Assembly: GCA_003154025.1 (NCBI GenBank)
Contig: PMCE01000395.1
Location: forward strand, 4,150 to 9,575
DNA: 5,426 nt
Direction of reading: 5' to 3'
Source of the DNA: Syntrophaceae bacterium
GTDB taxonomy: Bacteria; Desulfobacterota; SM23-61
The translations under genes and the position numbers were made by a program. Positions 5,232 through 5,426 of this stretch are shown here, one piece after another (position 1 is the first letter of the stretch; each line of letters begins with the position of its first letter). A model generated the notes under the pieces. That model was not told the DNA's origin and did not search any database. It worked only from the letters and a program-made list of their open reading frames with translations.

Positions 5232-5426
5232 TCATCCCAGGATCAACTGGTCGGCAGCGAACTTCTCGACTTTCCGGGGGTCCAGCCGAAGGCGATAACC
5301 GGGGCGTAGAAGGATTTTTCCTCCTTCGGTTTTCAGCCCATCAGCCAGGATGGATTCTTTCTGTTTCAAAAACCCGTTCATCTCCCCGGTGCGGGTTTTC
5401 ATTCTTGCCGCCACCAGGGCTTCCTG
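5232..5426 (-). CDS. Unrecognised protein, C-terminal 64 residues only (gene runs off the window)
   Basis: The frame is open from the window edge to a TGA at 5232-5234, giving 64 codons that start QEALVAARMK and end KFAADQLILG. A GTG at 5412-5414 and an ATG at 5400-5402 exist in frame, but the frame continues upstream without a stop, so this is most simply the tail of a longer gene. The tail is rich in Lys and Arg, has no cysteine, and contains a strand-like GGKILLRPGYRLRLDP stretch followed by a short helix-like end. I do not recognise the family. A plausible intrinsic terminator follows its stop at 5174-5122, which supports a real gene end here. The protease gene 162 bp downstream appears to have its own promoter, so co-transcription is not required. 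Confidence 0.62.
   Translation of the reverse strand, partial: QEALVAARMKTRTGEMNGFLKQKESILADGLKTEGGKILLRPGYRLRLDPRKVEKFAADQLILG

Overview
The window is ordinary bacterial chromosome. All four recognisable coding regions lie on the minus strand, so transcription runs from position 5426 towards 1. Reading in that direction, they are: the last 64 codons of an unrecognised gene (5426-5232), a BepA-type periplasmic M48 zinc metalloprotease with a C-terminal TPR region (5069-3615), the translation factor LepA/EF4 (3282-1483) and the radical-SAM-like heme chaperone HemW (1291-104). I see no rRNA, tRNA, transposase, phage gene or CRISPR array.

The organism is a GC-rich bacterium. The BepA-like protein with a Sec signal peptide and a periplasmic TPR region implies an outer membrane. 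The lepA-hemW order is widespread (Firmicutes, delta-proteobacterial lineages). My impression is a Desulfobacterota/delta-proteobacterial genome, because phrases such as 'IRNPQSEI', made by translating 7-bp repeats, are familiar to me from such assemblies. This is inference, and no taxonomic marker here settles it.

Region by region: 1-103 is AT-rich non-coding sequence downstream of hemW. 104-1291 is hemW, and its first codons contain heptamer repeat DNA. 1292-1482 is a very AT-rich spacer holding a candidate hemW promoter, flanked by two heptamer arrays in opposite orientation. 1483-3282 is lepA. 3283-3614 is a 332-bp non-coding gap with a GC-rich hairpin after the protease gene, a second pair of inverted heptamer arrays, an interleaved 11-bp inverted repeat and a possible extended -10 promoter for lepA. 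3615-5069 is the protease. 5070-5231 carries a well-spaced promoter whose predicted transcript would start at the ATG, and a third heptamer family that forms part of a hairpin able to terminate the upstream gene. 5232-5426 is the tail of the partial gene.

The genes are housekeeping: ribosome/translation quality (LepA), heme delivery (HemW) and outer-membrane protein quality control (BepA-like). The most unusual content is between them. Every gene junction carries short tandem arrays of 7-bp units. At least three unrelated heptamer families alternate, and two of them occur as inverted pairs that could fold in RNA or DNA.
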